A stretch of 64,000 bases of DNA. It comes from an uncultured Ellagibacter sp. (lineage in GTDB: Bacteria; Actinomycetota; Coriobacteriia; Coriobacteriales; Eggerthellaceae). The stretch spans positions 70,929-134,928 of the forward strand of contig NZ_CAKTTZ010000001.1 of assembly GCF_934617235.1 (NCBI RefSeq), in the 5' to 3' direction. Positions 1 through 7,964 of the stretch are shown here, one piece after another. The notes under the pieces are model-generated. The model searched no databases, had not been told where the DNA came from, and was given only the letters and a program-made list of their open reading frames with translations. Position numbers and translations under genes: made by a program. How positions within the stretch are numbered: position 1 is the stretch's first letter; every line of letters begins with the position of its first letter.

Positions 1-477
1 CATGCCCAGCGCCTCGGCTGCGGGGATGACCAGACGCCCGATAGCGCCAAGCCCGATCACGCCAAGCGTCTTCCCCATGATTTCCGTGCCGGCGAACTGC
101 TTTTTCGCCTTCTCGGCGCTCTTCGCGATGTTCTCGTCATCTGCGTTGTGACGGCACCAAGCAGCACCGCCCACAACATCGCGCGCGGCCATGAACAGAG
201 CGCACAGGACGAGCTCCTTCACGGCATTCGCGTTCGCGCCCGGCGTGTTGAACACGGGGATGCCGCGCTCGGCAAGCGCATCGAGCGGAATGTTGTTCAC
301 GCCCGCGCCCGCACGCGCGACCGCTTTCAGGTTGTCGGAGAATTCCATCTCGTGCATGTTCGCGCTGCGAACGAGGATGGCATCGGCCTTTGACACGTCG
401 TCGGTCAGCTCGTAGTCGGATGACAGGAGAGCCAAGCCTTTTTGCGAGATGTTGTTCAAGCAGTGCACTTTGTACAT
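1..477 (-). CDS. serA: D-3-phosphoglycerate dehydrogenase, N-terminal part (runs off the window)
   Basis: Only the first 159 codons are present; the rest lies before base 1. The product resembles the NAD-dependent D-2-hydroxyacid dehydrogenases that oxidise 3-phosphoglycerate in the first step of serine synthesis. The N-terminal substrate-binding lobe carries ILVRSANM (residues 35-42) and VARAGAGVNNIP (52-63). It leads into the Rossmann motif GVIGLGAIGR near residue 140. The ATG at 477 begins MYKVHCLN and has a stretch rich in A and G just upstream (GAAAGGGGATTCC). Other 2-hydroxyacid dehydrogenases cannot be excluded without the C-terminus, but the GAGVNNIP segment is typical of SerA. Confidence 0.8.
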   Translation of the reverse strand, partial: MYKVHCLNNISQKGLALLSSDYELTDDVSKADAILVRSANMHEMEFSDNLKAVARAGAGVNNIPLDALAERGIPVFNTPGANANAVKELVLCALFMAARDVVGGAAWCRHNADDENIAKSAEKAKKQFAGTEIMGKTLGVIGLGAIGRLVIPAAEALGM

Positions 478-587
478 GGAATCCCCTTTCAGTAGGTAGG
501 TTTCCTGCACAGGATAACGCGGCTGCGGCGCGCCATAGCGAAAAATACTGTAGGCGGCTAAAGTGGCACCTGTTAAGACGCGCTTCC

Positions 588-1670
588 CTAAAGCGAGAAC
601 ACCCCGACCGCTATCGCGTTCACCATAATCTGAGCCATCGTTGCGCGATCGACGGTGGCCGCGGGCTCAACATAGCGCGTCCCGCTTTCGTTCACACCGT
701 TCACCACGCCCTCGCTCAGGCACCACGCAATTGAGTCCGCCGCCCAATCGGGCACGCTTTGCGCGTCGGGCATGCTCTCAAGTTTTGCGCGATCCGCCCC
801 CTCGACACTGTGCCCGCAAAGCTCGTGCGCGGTGTTCGCAATCATCACGCAAAGCTGCTCGCGGGGAATGCTCGCATCAGGATCGAAGCAGAGAACGCCA
901 TTCTTCTCCACACCGTGGATCACGCCGTTTTCAACCGCCCAGTTCGCAGCCTCGGTATAGAACGTGCCGGATTCCACATCGTCCATCTTCGTGCGATTCT
1001 TCGCCGCCTGGGCGTTGTAGTTCTTTGAAGCCGTCGGCTGGAAATAGCGCCACAGTATGGTCGCCGCCTGAGCGCGCGTCAGCGAATCCGACGGGCCGAA
1101 CGTACCGTCATCGTAGCCGGTCATAAGGCCCATCGCCGAAACCTCGAGCACCGCGTCGTGATACCAGGAGCCCTCGGGCACATCGGGATAGGGCGCTTCC
1201 GTGGAATAGCAAGCCGCGAACGAACCCTCCTTGCCTTGATGGCCCGCGCGATACGTCACCTCGACCCGATACTCGCCCGCCTCCAAATCCACCGTGCGCG
1301 ACAAGGCGCAATCCTTTTGGATATAGGAGAAGTACACATTGTCGGCGGCAACTTCCTCCCCCTCGGAATTCACAATCGACACTGAGAAGTAGTTGTGCCC
1401 GCAGGGAAGCGTCCAGGTGTAATCAAAACGCACCTTGCCAGCTTTTGCGAGCACGATGCGGTAGGCGTACCCCGAGTTGTTCTTGAGATAGGTCGTTTCC
1501 TTAGCAACGCCCGTGGGAAGATCGACCGTCTCGTATTTTTGGGCAGGCGCGCTGACGAGGGCATCGCCTCCATCTTGCAACTTTTCGCTCGCCAATGCCG
1601 GAGTCGGCAGGCAGATTCCCACCGCAAGAACGATCGAGAGCACCGATGCCATCAGGGGCCGATTCGCCAT
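588..1670 (-). CDS. Secreted S-layer homology (SLH) domain protein
   Basis: A 360-residue exported protein. Residues 1-27 are a signal peptide (MANRPLMASVLSIVLAVGIC, then PTPALA). The ATG at 1670 is chosen because AGGAGG lies four bases upstream; an in-frame ATG at 1703 would add eleven non-signal residues. Residues about 45-175 look like a beta-sandwich. Three SLH repeats follow, with signatures WYHDAVLEVSAMGLMTGYDD, FYTEAANWAVENGVIHG and WAADSIAWCLSEGVVNG. SLH domains hold proteins on secondary cell-wall polymers, so this is probably a cell-surface protein. It stands alone between serA and the dms operon. The ligand of the N-terminal domain is unknown. Confidence 0.85.
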   Translation of the reverse strand: MANRPLMASVLSIVLAVGICLPTPALASEKLQDGGDALVSAPAQKYETVDLPTGVAKETTYLKNNSGYAYRIVLAKAGKVRFDYTWTLPCGHNYFSVSIVNSEGEEVAADNVYFSYIQKDCALSRTVDLEAGEYRVEVTYRAGHQGKEGSFAACYSTEAPYPDVPEGSWYHDAVLEVSAMGLMTGYDDGTFGPSDSLTRAQAATILWRYFQPTASKNYNAQAAKNRTKMDDVESGTFYTEAANWAVENGVIHGVEKNGVLCFDPDASIPREQLCVMIANTAHELCGHSVEGADRAKLESMPDAQSVPDWAADSIAWCLSEGVVNGVNESGTRYVEPAATVDRATMAQIMVNAIAVGVFSL

Positions 1671-1927
1671 TGTTCCTCCTACGTTATTCCACATTTGTGG
1701 CATTAATGATAACGCGAAGGGGTATCGGTTTCACCCAGGGATGACTAAGAGCCGCAAAAACTGCGGAGGCGGAGGGGCGGCAAGAGCGGAGGCTTCGGGT
1801 TTGAAGCTGGGAGAGCGAAGGCTTCGGGGGTCGTCAATCGGGAACCCGAGGGCGCAAGGGCGAGAAGAAGGAGGGGTATTCAAGAGGCGAAACTGGGACA
1901 ACCTTGAGAGCGGCAGCCGCAAGCGCC

Positions 1928-2839
1928 CTAGAAGCTGATGCCTACCGTCATGTGCATCATGTAGAAGGAAAAGCGCATCACGAAAATCCCCGCGAGCACG
2001 AGCAACGCCGCAACCGAGGAGCGGACGACCGTAATCGTCATCTCGTCGGGAGAGGCCTTATCGTCGCGTGAAACGGAGGGCCTGAACAGCGACGTCGCGT
2101 CCACGCAGATTCCCGCTGCCGAGAAAATGGCGAAGACGCCGACAAGCAGCGCATAGTGCGGCACCAGGTCGCCAGCGGTCGAGACCGCGTTCTCTGCCTG
2201 AAGCACGCTTGCCCCTTGAAGGACATACACGACGAGGCATGCCGCGAAGGCGACAATCGCAAGCAGGAGCATCAAGCGTCCAAAGCGATTTCCCCGCGAC
2301 TTCCATCTCGCTGCTCGCAGGCCCACAATCGCGAGGATCGGACCGCCCAAAAGCGCGTTCGTCCAAAGGCTCACCGGGGAAAACGGCGTATCCCACGTGA
2401 TGATGGTATCTGCGGAATACGCGAAGGCGATAGCCGTAATGCATACAACCGCGCTGAGGCACGCCCCGATGGCAAGAAGCCGCTGAACCAGGCGGCGAGG
2501 TTTCTGGGCGAACGAGTAAAGCCAGTACACGCCCGCGAACGCGAGGAAGATGACGGCATTGAGCACCTCGTTGGAAAGCGGGCTTCTCCCCACCCCCATA
2601 AACACGTAGAGCGCGTTCGCCGGATTCCCCAAATGCGTTGCCGACGCGACAAGCCCCACCAGGGACACGATGAGCGGGATGCAGAGCGCCTTGTCGATGC
2701 GGCGATGAGCATCGTCGGGCAGCCCTCCCCGTATGATGGGAAGCGACATGAGCGCGTATGCCACCGCCCCCGACGGCGCAAGCGTCGTGAACAGCACGAG
2801 CGTAATCTCGCTGAATGCGGTGGCGAATCCCGTCGACAT
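1928..2839 (-). CDS. dmsC: DmsC-family membrane anchor subunit, second copy
   Basis: A 303-residue integral membrane protein with about eight hydrophobic helices, resembling the DmsC/NrfD-like anchor that takes electrons from menaquinol and passes them to the Fe-S subunit. It shares landmarks with the other DmsC here (3608-4471): FTTLAP near the N-terminus, HLGNPANALYVFMGVG against HLATPMNAPSVFLGAG, SNEV against SNEI, and a closing FYMMHMTVGI against FYAIQMSVGI. It is the last gene of the minus-strand cluster, nine bases after the TorD-like chaperone gene. TAGGGGT precedes its ATG. Whether it replaces the first anchor or serves another reductase cannot be told from sequence. Confidence 0.85.
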   Translation of the reverse strand: MSTGFATAFSEITLVLFTTLAPSGAVAYALMSLPIIRGGLPDDAHRRIDKALCIPLIVSLVGLVASATHLGNPANALYVFMGVGRSPLSNEVLNAVIFLAFAGVYWLYSFAQKPRRLVQRLLAIGACLSAVVCITAIAFAYSADTIITWDTPFSPVSLWTNALLGGPILAIVGLRAARWKSRGNRFGRLMLLLAIVAFAACLVVYVLQGASVLQAENAVSTAGDLVPHYALLVGVFAIFSAAGICVDATSLFRPSVSRDDKASPDEMTITVVRSSVAALLVLAGIFVMRFSFYMMHMTVGISF

Positions 2840-2848
2840 GATGGACCC

Positions 2849-3490
2849 CTACTTGTAGAAGCGCGGAAGCTTCACGGAAAGCCCGCGGAAGTCCTGAATA
2901 CCGAGAAGCGTGGATCGCGTCAGCGTGGCAAGGCCGCAATAGAAGGGATGGCTGGCGGCTTCGGCGAGTTTTTCCAGGTAATGAGGGGCCCAGGTGAGCA
3001 GGTGGCCGCAAAGGTACTCATCGAGCGCATCGGGTTTCGTGCGACAAAGATGGGACATAAGCGCAAGCATGAGCCCGATGTGGTCCTCGGGAGTCTTCTC
3101 GTCAGTCGCCCGCGCGACGCCGTGTTCGCGCATCCATGCGCGCAGCGCAAGCGTCGTCTCGCCGAAGATGACGCACTCGCGATCGGTGTAGACCGACCCC
3201 CATGGCGGAGCGGCAAGGTGCCCCGGTCCCACGAAAAGCGCCCGGTATTCCCAAACGAGGTCGTCGGTAACGCCGTCCGCAAGCCCCGCGACCATTTCCC
3301 GAAGCGCCTGGGCAGACGAGGCCGCCTCGGCAAAGGGCCATTCACGAGCCGCCGCGTCAGCATCGAGCGCCGCAAAGGCGGAAAAGGACGCCTGAGCCCC
3401 GCCCGTCTTCGGGTCTTCCAAGAAAAATGGCGCAAGCGTGTCGCCCACGAAAGCGATGGCTTCGAGCATCTCGTCAGTCTGTTCGGCCAT
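2849..3490 (-). CDS. TorD/DmsD-family chaperone for the molybdoenzyme
   Basis: A 213-residue soluble, mostly helical protein of the TorD/DmsD redox-enzyme maturation family. Such chaperones bind the Tat leader of a molybdopterin catalytic subunit and hold it until cofactor and Fe-S clusters are loaded. The family hallmark is visible in the middle: EYRALFVGPGHLAAPPWGSVYTDRE is close to the usual E-Y-x-x-L-F-x-G-P-x-x-x-x-x-P-P-W-x-S-V-Y-x-D. Later come DHIGLML and HLLTWAPHYLEKL, corresponding to the D-H-I-x-x-x-L and W-x-P-x-F segments. AGAGGGGG sits nine bases before the ATG. The gene lies between the two dmsC genes and most likely serves DmsA. Confidence 0.88.
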   Translation of the reverse strand: MAEQTDEMLEAIAFVGDTLAPFFLEDPKTGGAQASFSAFAALDADAAAREWPFAEAASSAQALREMVAGLADGVTDDLVWEYRALFVGPGHLAAPPWGSVYTDRECVIFGETTLALRAWMREHGVARATDEKTPEDHIGLMLALMSHLCRTKPDALDEYLCGHLLTWAPHYLEKLAEAASHPFYCGLATLTRSTLLGIQDFRGLSVKLPRFYK

Positions 3491-3527
3491 GTCGAACCCC
3501 CTCTAATTCTGCCAGTTGAATATAGCA

Positions 3528-3563
3528 CAAGCTCCGCTACTGGGAAGGCGGTAGCAGAGCTTG
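3528..3563 (-). terminator. Intra-operon hairpin between dmsC and torD
   Basis: CAAGCTCCGCTAC (3528-3540) and GTAGCAGAGCTTG (3551-3563) pair over 13 bp with one mismatch around a 10-nt loop. On the minus strand no long T run follows (TGTGCTATATTC). It may attenuate or stabilise the transcript so that dmsABC is expressed above torD-dmsC2. Confidence 0.55.
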
Positions 3564-3607
3564 CTTCTCTTGGGCCGTATAGGCTGGTCAAGAGCGTGTA
3601 AAGTGGA

Positions 3608-4471
3608 CTATCCGAAGTAGATGCCCACCGACATCTGGATTGCGTAGAACGCCATGCGGGCCAAGAAGATGCCCACCACGGCCGCGACGAGGGCCGCTGC
3701 GGCAAGTCCGGTTGCAGCTTCCTTCTTCGTGGCGACGAAGACGAGCGCTGCGGCTACCGCGACGAGTGCCAGGCCCACGATGGCGGGAAGAAGCGCACCA
3801 GATACCAGGTCAGCCCCTGAGACGAGCGCGTTCTGCATACCAGAGGCCATGGCAAGCTGACCAGCAAGGCCCACGATGGCAAGCACTGCGCCCGCAACAG
3901 CGAGCCCCATGATGGTCGTCTTGAAGGCACCCTTACAGGCATCGGCCCACACGCCCACGCTTGCGAGGACGAGCGCCGCGGTGGCAGCACCGCCGACGAG
4001 CGTGAAGCCGAGCATCTGCACGGGAACAAGCGGCGTGTTCCACGTAGCGATGGTGCTCATGACGTACGCAAGACCGGTGAAGATGGCGAAGATTACGGCC
4101 AGCACGGCCACGACGGCGGCGAAGCCCTGACGTGCAGATCCGCAAAGCTTGCCCGCATTCACAACGATCACGTATACGATGGCGACGATCGCGAACACGC
4201 AACCGGCGATGATCTCGTTGGACATCGGAGAGCCCGCGCCCAAGAACACCGAGGGAGCGTTCATCGGAGTTGCAAGGTGGAAGAACGCGCAGATGAAGCC
4301 AACAATCACGATTGCGAGCGGGAAAATGGTACCGCGATCGATCTTCTTCAGCTGCTCGCTTGAGAACCTCGTGGTGAAGAAAGCGCACGCGAGGGCGATA
4401 AACGCGCCCGCACCCAGCGGCGCCAGTGTGGTGAAAAGCGCCAAAGGCAGCTCAGCAACGGAAAACTGCAT
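3608..4471 (-). CDS. dmsC: DmsC-family membrane anchor subunit
   Basis: A 287-residue membrane protein with about eight hydrophobic helices, of the DMSO reductase anchor family. It begins MQFSVAELPLALFTTLAPLG, the usual DmsC opening, and ends FYAIQMSVGIYFG. Its role would be to hold DmsAB on the outer face of the membrane and oxidise menaquinol. The ATG lies one base after the dmsB stop codon, so the two are probably translationally coupled. Codon use is unusually Ala/Val-rich in the middle helices. A second anchor gene lies downstream of torD. Confidence 0.88.
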   Translation of the reverse strand: MQFSVAELPLALFTTLAPLGAGAFIALACAFFTTRFSSEQLKKIDRGTIFPLAIVIVGFICAFFHLATPMNAPSVFLGAGSPMSNEIIAGCVFAIVAIVYVIVVNAGKLCGSARQGFAAVVAVLAVIFAIFTGLAYVMSTIATWNTPLVPVQMLGFTLVGGAATAALVLASVGVWADACKGAFKTTIMGLAVAGAVLAIVGLAGQLAMASGMQNALVSGADLVSGALLPAIVGLALVAVAAALVFVATKKEAATGLAAAALVAAVVGIFLARMAFYAIQMSVGIYFG

Positions 4472-4472
4472 G

Positions 4473-5096
4473 CTACATCACCTCCAGGGGGTTAGCTACC
4501 AGACCAGCGACGTTTTGCGCACGCTTGGCGGCAGGGCATTCTTTCACGACAATATTCGGGTGGGTATAACTCGCGTCAGGCAGAGGGGGAACGCTGTCGA
4601 CGCCGTCGTACTTTTTGCGAATGTCCTCGATGGGGCCGAAATCGAGGGCGCGAAGCGGGCAGGCATCCACGCAGATGGGGTTCTTCCCCTCAGCCACGCG
4701 TTCCGCGCAGCCGTTGCATTTCACGCTGTGGCCCTTTTCGCGATCAACCTTTGGGGCGTTATAGGGACACGCCATATGGCAGTACCCGCAGCCTATGCAC
4801 TTGTGCTCGTCGACGGAGACGAGACCTGTGTCGGCATCCTTGTGCATCGCCGTAGTCGGACACACGTTTACGCAGGCGGGGTCGTCGCAATGCTGACAGC
4901 CGAGCGACACGTGGTAGACGAAGCAATCCTGTGTGTAAGTGCCATCGGCCTGCGTTTGCCAGCCGCCGCCTTCGCAGTCGTACACATGTCGATAGGCGAA
5001 ATCGACGCCCAAATCCTTGTAGTCCTTGCAAGCTATCTCGCACGTGCGGCATCCGGTGCAACGCGTGCTGTCGAAATAGAATCCGTACTGTTTCAT
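4473..5096 (-). CDS. dmsB: DMSO-reductase-type four-cluster ferredoxin subunit
   Basis: A 207-residue Fe-S subunit that wires the membrane anchor to the molybdopterin catalytic subunit. Four cysteine groups are visible: CTGCRTCEIAC (residues about 15-25), CQHCDDPACVNVC (about 68-80), CIGCGYCHMAC (about 100-110) and CNGCAERV followed by CVDAC. This is the pattern of the DmsB/NrfC family, each group donating ligands to [4Fe-4S] clusters. The length is normal for DmsB. It sits 14 bases after dmsA and one base before dmsC. Confidence 0.92.
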   Translation of the reverse strand: MKQYGFYFDSTRCTGCRTCEIACKDYKDLGVDFAYRHVYDCEGGGWQTQADGTYTQDCFVYHVSLGCQHCDDPACVNVCPTTAMHKDADTGLVSVDEHKCIGCGYCHMACPYNAPKVDREKGHSVKCNGCAERVAEGKNPICVDACPLRALDFGPIEDIRKKYDGVDSVPPLPDASYTHPNIVVKECPAAKRAQNVAGLVANPLEVM

Positions 5097-5110
5097 TCTC
5101 GTCTACCCCC

Positions 5111-7585
5111 TTACGCCTTCGAAACCTGAACGATCATTGAGTGAGCAGTGCCGTTGCCCTTCGCGAGAGGCGTCGGCTTGTAGACGGACAGCGTGTTGAC
5201 GCACCCGCCGGTGTCGATCTTGTCGCCGAACATGTCCGCCTTATGCCATGCGCCCTGCGGGATACCGACAGTGCCGGGGACGATACGCGGGGTGACCTTC
5301 GCCTCGATGCGGATTTCGCCTGCCGGGCTCTTAACAGCAAGCATGTCACCGTCCATGATGTTGCGCGGTTCCGCATCGGCGGGGTTGATCCACAGCTGCT
5401 GACGTGCGACTTTTTCGAGCTCTTCGATAAAGCCGAACGAGCTGTGGGTACGGCTCTTGTGGTGGAATCCCGAGCAATAGAGCGGGAACTCGCTGGTCAC
5501 GCTTCCGTAGCCATGGAAGCCTTCAGAAAAGACCGGAATCGGGTTGATGACTTCATCCTCGGCGAGTTCCCAAGTATCGTTCAGGTTCGCAAGCGTTTCC
5601 GAATAGATTTCGATCTTGCCCGACGGCGTCGCCAAGGGGTGCTCATCGGGGTCATCGCGGAAGCTCTTGAGACCAATTGCCGGCTCGAGCGCGCGCTTGT
5701 AGACGCCCTGCTTCTGGATTTCCTCCCAGCTCGGCATCTTATCGTCAGCCTTCGCGCCCTTCTTGTACAGGTACTCGATCCAATCGTCGTGCGTGCGGCC
5801 CTCGGTGAATTCCTCCTTGAGCCCAAAGCGATCGGCGATATCGGCGCACACATCGTAGTTGCTGCGGCACTCTCCCGGCGGCTCCTGCGCCGGGGTTCCG
5901 ACGACGACACCGGTGTAGTACTCGGAGTAGCCCTGCGTCTGCAGGTTCATCTGCTCGGAGCGCATCGCGTCAGGAAGCAGCAGGTCAGCGTACTTCGCGG
6001 AGTCGGTCATGACGGTATCCCACACCAAGATGAACTCGCACTTGCTCTCGTCGGAGAGGACATCGTGGGTGTAGTTGATGTCGCCATGCTGGTTCGTCAG
6101 GCAATTCCCCGCGTAGTTCCAGATGAATTTCAGGTCGCTGCCGAGTTTTTCAGCGCCCATGATTCCTGCGTTCGTTGCGGTCATCTTGCGACCGTGATCG
6201 ACCGCGTTAACCCACTGGTACACGGGAAGCGTCGTCTTGATCGGATTAGTGAAGGGGATTTTGCCAACCAGGTACGTGGGGGGCTCCGCCTCACGCTGGC
6301 CCGTATTGGTTCCAGGCAGGCCGATTTGTCCGATCAGGATGGGCAACATGCAGATGGCGCGGGTGGCGTCCTCGCCATTGGTGTGGCGCTGAGGACCCCA
6401 TCCCTGGCAAATGAACGGAGCTTCCGCCGAAGCGATCATGTCGGCAAGCTCGCGAATCTTGCTTGCCGGGATTTGCGTGATCGGAGCCGCCCATTCGGGG
6501 GTCTTCTCGATCTTGTCGTAACCGGTGCCCATGATGTAGTCCTTGTAGGACTTGTTTTTGCCCTTCGCAGATTCGGGCATCGTGTCGTCATCGTAACCAA
6601 CGCAGTACTTGTCGAGGAATTCCTTGTCGATCTTGTCTCCCTTGATCCACTCGTAGGCGATGGCCGAAACGAGGGCGGCGTCAGTACCTGGACGAATGGG
6701 GAGCCACTCATCGGGATGACCCGAAGAGGATTCGTTCAGGCGGTAGTCGATATTTACGATCTTTCCGCCACGACCAAGGACAGCCTCGCGCATGAGAGCA
6801 TAATCCCAGACGGCATTCGCGCCGCCCATGCGCGTCTCAGCAGGGCTGTTGCCGAACATGACCACGAGGTCGGAATGCGCTTCGGCTTCCGAGAAGGAGC
6901 TCGCGTTCACGTTATCGTACGGGCTGAACTTAGTCGCCTTCTTCCCCAGCGTTTTATGGATACCCGTTTTCGCGTCGGCAATGTTGCTCGAGCTGCCGTA
7001 CATGTAGGGCATGATCGCCTGGAGCATATGCGTGGAATAGTCGTATCCCTGATTCACATAGCCGCCGAGCAGGGAGAGAAGGCGCTGAATGGGCGCGCGA
7101 CCCGTCGCGCTGTACATTCCCGTTGCGTAGTTGATGTAGATTGCCTCGTTGCCGTATTTGTCGATGGTCTTTTTCAGCTGCTCCACGATGATGTCGATGG
7201 CTTCATCCCAGCTGATTCGCTCGAACTTGCCTTCGCCGCGCTTACCCACGCGCTTCATGGGATACAGCAAGCGATCGGGGCTGTTCAGCCAACGACGCAT
7301 GGCGCGGCCCCTCAGGCAAGCACGCGCCTGCAGATCCGTGCTCCCAAGATTGTCGGTTTCCATGTACTGGATTTTGCCGTCTTTGCTGTGCCACTGGAAG
7401 ATGCAGTTTCCACCGCAGTTCACGTTGCACTGAGACCAGTGGATTTCATCGGCCGCCTCGGCGAAAGCCGGCGCTGTCGAGTTGAACAGCGGCCCCGTCG
7501 CCGCGGTTCCGCCGACAGCCGCTAAGGCGCCGAGAGCACCCGCCGTCTTGACGAACGTGCGACGGTTTACGTTCATGTTTGGCAT
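5111..7585 (-). CDS. dmsA: Tat-exported molybdopterin catalytic subunit, DmsA type
   Basis: The 824-residue catalytic subunit of a DMSO-reductase-family enzyme. The start at 7585 is chosen because GGAAGGGAG precedes it and the protein then opens with a Tat leader, NRRTFVK followed by a hydrophobic run ending AFAEAA; the open frame reaches back to 7669 without a signal. Cys53, Cys57, Cys61 and Cys90 form the N-terminal [4Fe-4S] site. GNSPAETRMGG and the late HHKSRTHSSFGFIEEL segment resemble DmsA/YnfE rather than nitrate reductase or formate dehydrogenase. The protein would face outward and reduce an S- or N-oxide; the true substrate cannot be read from sequence, and Eggerthellaceae carry many paralogues of this family. 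It leads the operon dmsABC-torD-dmsC2. Confidence 0.88.
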   Translation of the reverse strand: MPNMNVNRRTFVKTAGALGALAAVGGTAATGPLFNSTAPAFAEAADEIHWSQCNVNCGGNCIFQWHSKDGKIQYMETDNLGSTDLQARACLRGRAMRRWLNSPDRLLYPMKRVGKRGEGKFERISWDEAIDIIVEQLKKTIDKYGNEAIYINYATGMYSATGRAPIQRLLSLLGGYVNQGYDYSTHMLQAIMPYMYGSSSNIADAKTGIHKTLGKKATKFSPYDNVNASSFSEAEAHSDLVVMFGNSPAETRMGGANAVWDYALMREAVLGRGGKIVNIDYRLNESSSGHPDEWLPIRPGTDAALVSAIAYEWIKGDKIDKEFLDKYCVGYDDDTMPESAKGKNKSYKDYIMGTGYDKIEKTPEWAAPITQIPASKIRELADMIASAEAPFICQGWGPQRHTNGEDATRAICMLPILIGQIGLPGTNTGQREAEPPTYLVGKIPFTNPIKTTLPVYQWVNAVDHGRKMTATNAGIMGAEKLGSDLKFIWNYAGNCLTNQHGDINYTHDVLSDESKCEFILVWDTVMTDSAKYADLLLPDAMRSEQMNLQTQGYSEYYTGVVVGTPAQEPPGECRSNYDVCADIADRFGLKEEFTEGRTHDDWIEYLYKKGAKADDKMPSWEEIQKQGVYKRALEPAIGLKSFRDDPDEHPLATPSGKIEIYSETLANLNDTWELAEDEVINPIPVFSEGFHGYGSVTSEFPLYCSGFHHKSRTHSSFGFIEELEKVARQQLWINPADAEPRNIMDGDMLAVKSPAGEIRIEAKVTPRIVPGTVGIPQGAWHKADMFGDKIDTGGCVNTLSVYKPTPLAKGNGTAHSMIVQVSKA

Positions 7586-7964
7586 TTCAGTCTCCCTTCC
7601 TATCGCTTCCCCTGAGAAAGGGCGAGCCTCTGTGCTCGCCGCGAATCGCGGGCGTGGCTCCCGTTCCACCCCGCACGCGCCCTCCCGTCATGGGGTCTCG
7701 TCACAAGGACGCGCTTTCACACTGCACACGATATCTTCTTTCGCAGTCTCTCGTGTCACATAAAACGTGCGAATTGTGAATTGTCGCAGGTCATACGCTT
7801 GCATGCGAGAAGGTATGTGACAATTTCGTCTCACATGAGTACAGTTAAACGGCCGACGCAACCCACGGTCGACCCTCATGATTGCTATACTGAACCAACT
7901 TACAGCGCCTTCGACTAGCATCCCTGAACCAAAAGGGCGACCGCGGAGCAACCCGAGGAGGAAC
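7586..7964. other. Divergent control region between dmsA and the LuxR regulator
   Basis: About 380 bases with no convincing gene. It must hold the promoters of dmsA (minus) and the LuxR gene (plus). The AT-richer part from about 7725 to 7850 contains repeated TGTGA/TCACA words and the inverted repeat listed separately. Confidence 0.6.
7779..7825. promoter_or_regulatory. Imperfect inverted repeat, likely regulator site
   Basis: AATTGTC (7779-7785) is mirrored by GACAATT (7819-7825), and CATAC (7792-7796) by GTATG (7813-7817). The centre is the near-palindrome CTTGCATGCGAG (7798-7809). Placed between two divergent genes, one a DNA-binding regulator, it is a natural candidate operator for that LuxR protein. 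This is inference from symmetry and position. Confidence 0.5.

Noticed and set aside
1731..1922. Small minus-strand frame between the SLH gene and dmsC2
   Set aside because: Pro/Ser/Arg composition, no ribosome site and no homology; treated as non-coding.
5141..7525. A 794-codon plus-strand open frame
   Set aside because: It is antisense to dmsA, with Arg/Ala/Val-rich composition caused by high GC and no domain; dmsA has clear motifs.
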